Assembly: GCA_964471155.1 (NCBI GenBank)
Contig: CAYYFX010000015.1
Location: 1 to 54,249, forward strand
DNA: 54,249 nt
Direction: 5' to 3'
From: CAYYFX01 sp964471155
GTDB taxonomy: Bacteria; ARS69
The position numbers were made by a program, and so were the translations under genes. Shown here piece by piece: positions 53,655 to 54,249 of the stretch. Every line of letters starts with the position of its first letter. Position 1 is the stretch's first letter. Below the pieces are notes generated by a model. The model did no database searches, was not told where the DNA came from, and saw nothing but the letters and a program-made list of their open reading frames with translations.

Positions 53655-54249
53655 CGCCCGTCTCCTTCCCCTCGATACTGACCCTTGATCTTGCCCCACG
53701 TCTCCGGCCTCACCGCGATCGTCCCGCAGCCCTCGCCCAACGCTCCGATCGTCCCCGTGCAGGACGGGTGGCCGTTCCCCGGCAGGCACGGGGAGCCGGC
53801 GCTCACCCGGAAGTCCCCGGTCGGCGGATCGCAGAACAGGGGATCCGCTTCCAGGTCGCTCGGCGACGGCGTGAACCCCTGCGTGTTCCCCGAGGCGTTG
53901 TTCCAGAAGACGTTGCAGCCCTCCGTGAGGTTCTCGGGGAGCGAGTAGACCGCCTCGTCCCCAATGGAGCCCACGACCACGTTTCGTCGCAGGACCCGCG
54001 TCCCGGATAACGTCAGGGCGATCGCGCTGGCTCCGAAGACCTGGGGATGCTCCGTGATGCTCCCGATCACGGTGTTGTCCTCGATGATCGCGCTCATTGC
54101 GGAAGTCGCGATCGCTCCCCCGGCCGCCCCCGTCACGTTGTCCAGGAAGACACACCGGCGAACGGTGACCTGGGGCGAACTCGGACCACCTCCGGCCACG
54201 GCCCCGCCTCCGCCGTTCGCCCGGTTCCGTTCGAAACGGCAGTCCTCGA
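53651..54249 (-). CDS. Beta-helix protein with WGxxKxxYR tag, cassette copy 2, 5' end outside window
   Basis: The frame is open through the right edge (EDCRFERNRANGGGGAV before the first in-window GTG), so about 200 C-terminal residues are visible. Coils such as VRRCVFLDNVTGAAGGAI and IIEDNTVIGSITEHPQVFGAS differ from copy 1. From LTEGCNVFWNN to the end (TAVRPETWGKIKGQYR-type tail, in full CGTIAVRPETWGKIKGQYR then GEGDGR) the two copies are almost the same. The pattern is a variable passenger with a constant C-terminal cap. Confidence 0.8.
   Translation of the reverse strand, partial: EDCRFERNRANGGGGAVAGGGPSSPQVTVRRCVFLDNVTGAAGGAIATSAMSAIIEDNTVIGSITEHPQVFGASAIALTLSGTRVLRRNVVVGSIGDEAVYSLPENLTEGCNVFWNNASGNTQGFTPSPSDLEADPLFCDPPTGDFRVSAGSPCLPGNGHPSCTGTIGALGEGCGTIAVRPETWGKIKGQYRGEGDGR

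Noticed and set aside
23307..54249. Transposon or integron as the cause of the cassette duplication
   Set aside because: No transposase, integrase, terminal inverted repeats or target duplications were seen near either copy; copy 2 runs off the window.
1..54249. tRNA, rRNA, riboswitch or CRISPR elements
   Set aside because: I looked for cloverleaf-like ends (GGTTCGA-type T-arm), rRNA-like stretches and regular repeats in the gaps and saw none; a covariance-model scan would be needed to exclude small RNAs.

Overview
The window is GC-rich chromosomal DNA (runs of GCG/CGC, GTG starts common) from a Gram-negative, diderm bacterium. Three things place it in or near the FCB superphylum, most likely a Candidatus Eisenbacteria-like lineage: many secreted proteins end in a FlgD/T9SS-like C-terminal Ig fold, predicted outer-membrane proteins end in Phe, and an ECF sigma factor is paired with a TPR Ser/Thr kinase. 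The taxonomic call is an inference from protein style, not from a marker gene. No rRNA, tRNA, CRISPR array, transposase or phage gene was seen. Coding density is very high and no gap exceeds about 270 bases.

Layout. 1-4410: two glucosidases (GH63-like, cut by the left edge, and a GH133 debranching enzyme). 4528-9053: a secreted FlgD-tail protein, a Ysc84/SYLF protein, a secreted protein ending in a WGxxKxxYR tag, and a TGS-domain GTPase. 9177-15441 (minus): ECF sigma factor, TPR Ser/Thr kinase and two secreted surface proteins. 15650-21813: class C beta-lactamase-like serine hydrolase, secreted CBM48-GH13 amylase/branching-like enzyme, TolB-like propeller and NmrA-like reductase. 21927-28733 (minus): secreted tandem-CBM20 protein, a beta-helix + DNRLRE-like two-gene cassette, and a giant beta-helix protein behind a G12 tract. 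28955-40488 (minus): an alpha-glucan capture and uptake cluster. 40659-44896: two secreted FlgD-tail proteins. 45067-49495: rhodanese-MBL hydrolase, OPT transporter and HAF-repeat protein. 49565-52915: neopullulanase-like GH13 enzyme with four CBM48 modules. 53100-54249: a second copy of the beta-helix/DNRLRE cassette, cut by the right edge.

The main system is a Sus-like alpha-glucan locus with no SusC/SusD. One minus-strand run (40488 to 28955) holds a MalEFG-type ABC importer, a CBM9-like/FlgD-tail protein, a PorV-like outer-membrane protein, a beta-barrel, a CBM48 domain fused to a second beta-barrel, a CBM48 lipoprotein and a three-module SusE/F-like lipoprotein. Around it lie secreted amylases (CBM48-GH13, 4xCBM48-GH13), free CBM20 proteins and intracellular-type debranching/glucosidase enzymes. 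The head of the run faces a divergent starch-binding-type gene, and the two promoters have back-to-back -35 boxes inside the palindrome TCAACGTTGA. A related palindrome (TCAACGCGTTGA) lies upstream of the 4xCBM48 amylase. The inferred pathway is surface capture and trimming of starch/glycogen, passage through CBM-bearing barrels, periplasmic cleavage, ABC import (no ATPase gene is in the window) and cytoplasmic debranching.

A second theme is two C-terminal tail classes on exported proteins: eight with a FlgD-like Ig tail and four with a short C-G-[TP]-x-x-V-x-P-x-[ST]-W-G-[RK]-[ILV]-K-x-x-Y-R tag that looks like an undescribed sorting or anchoring signal.
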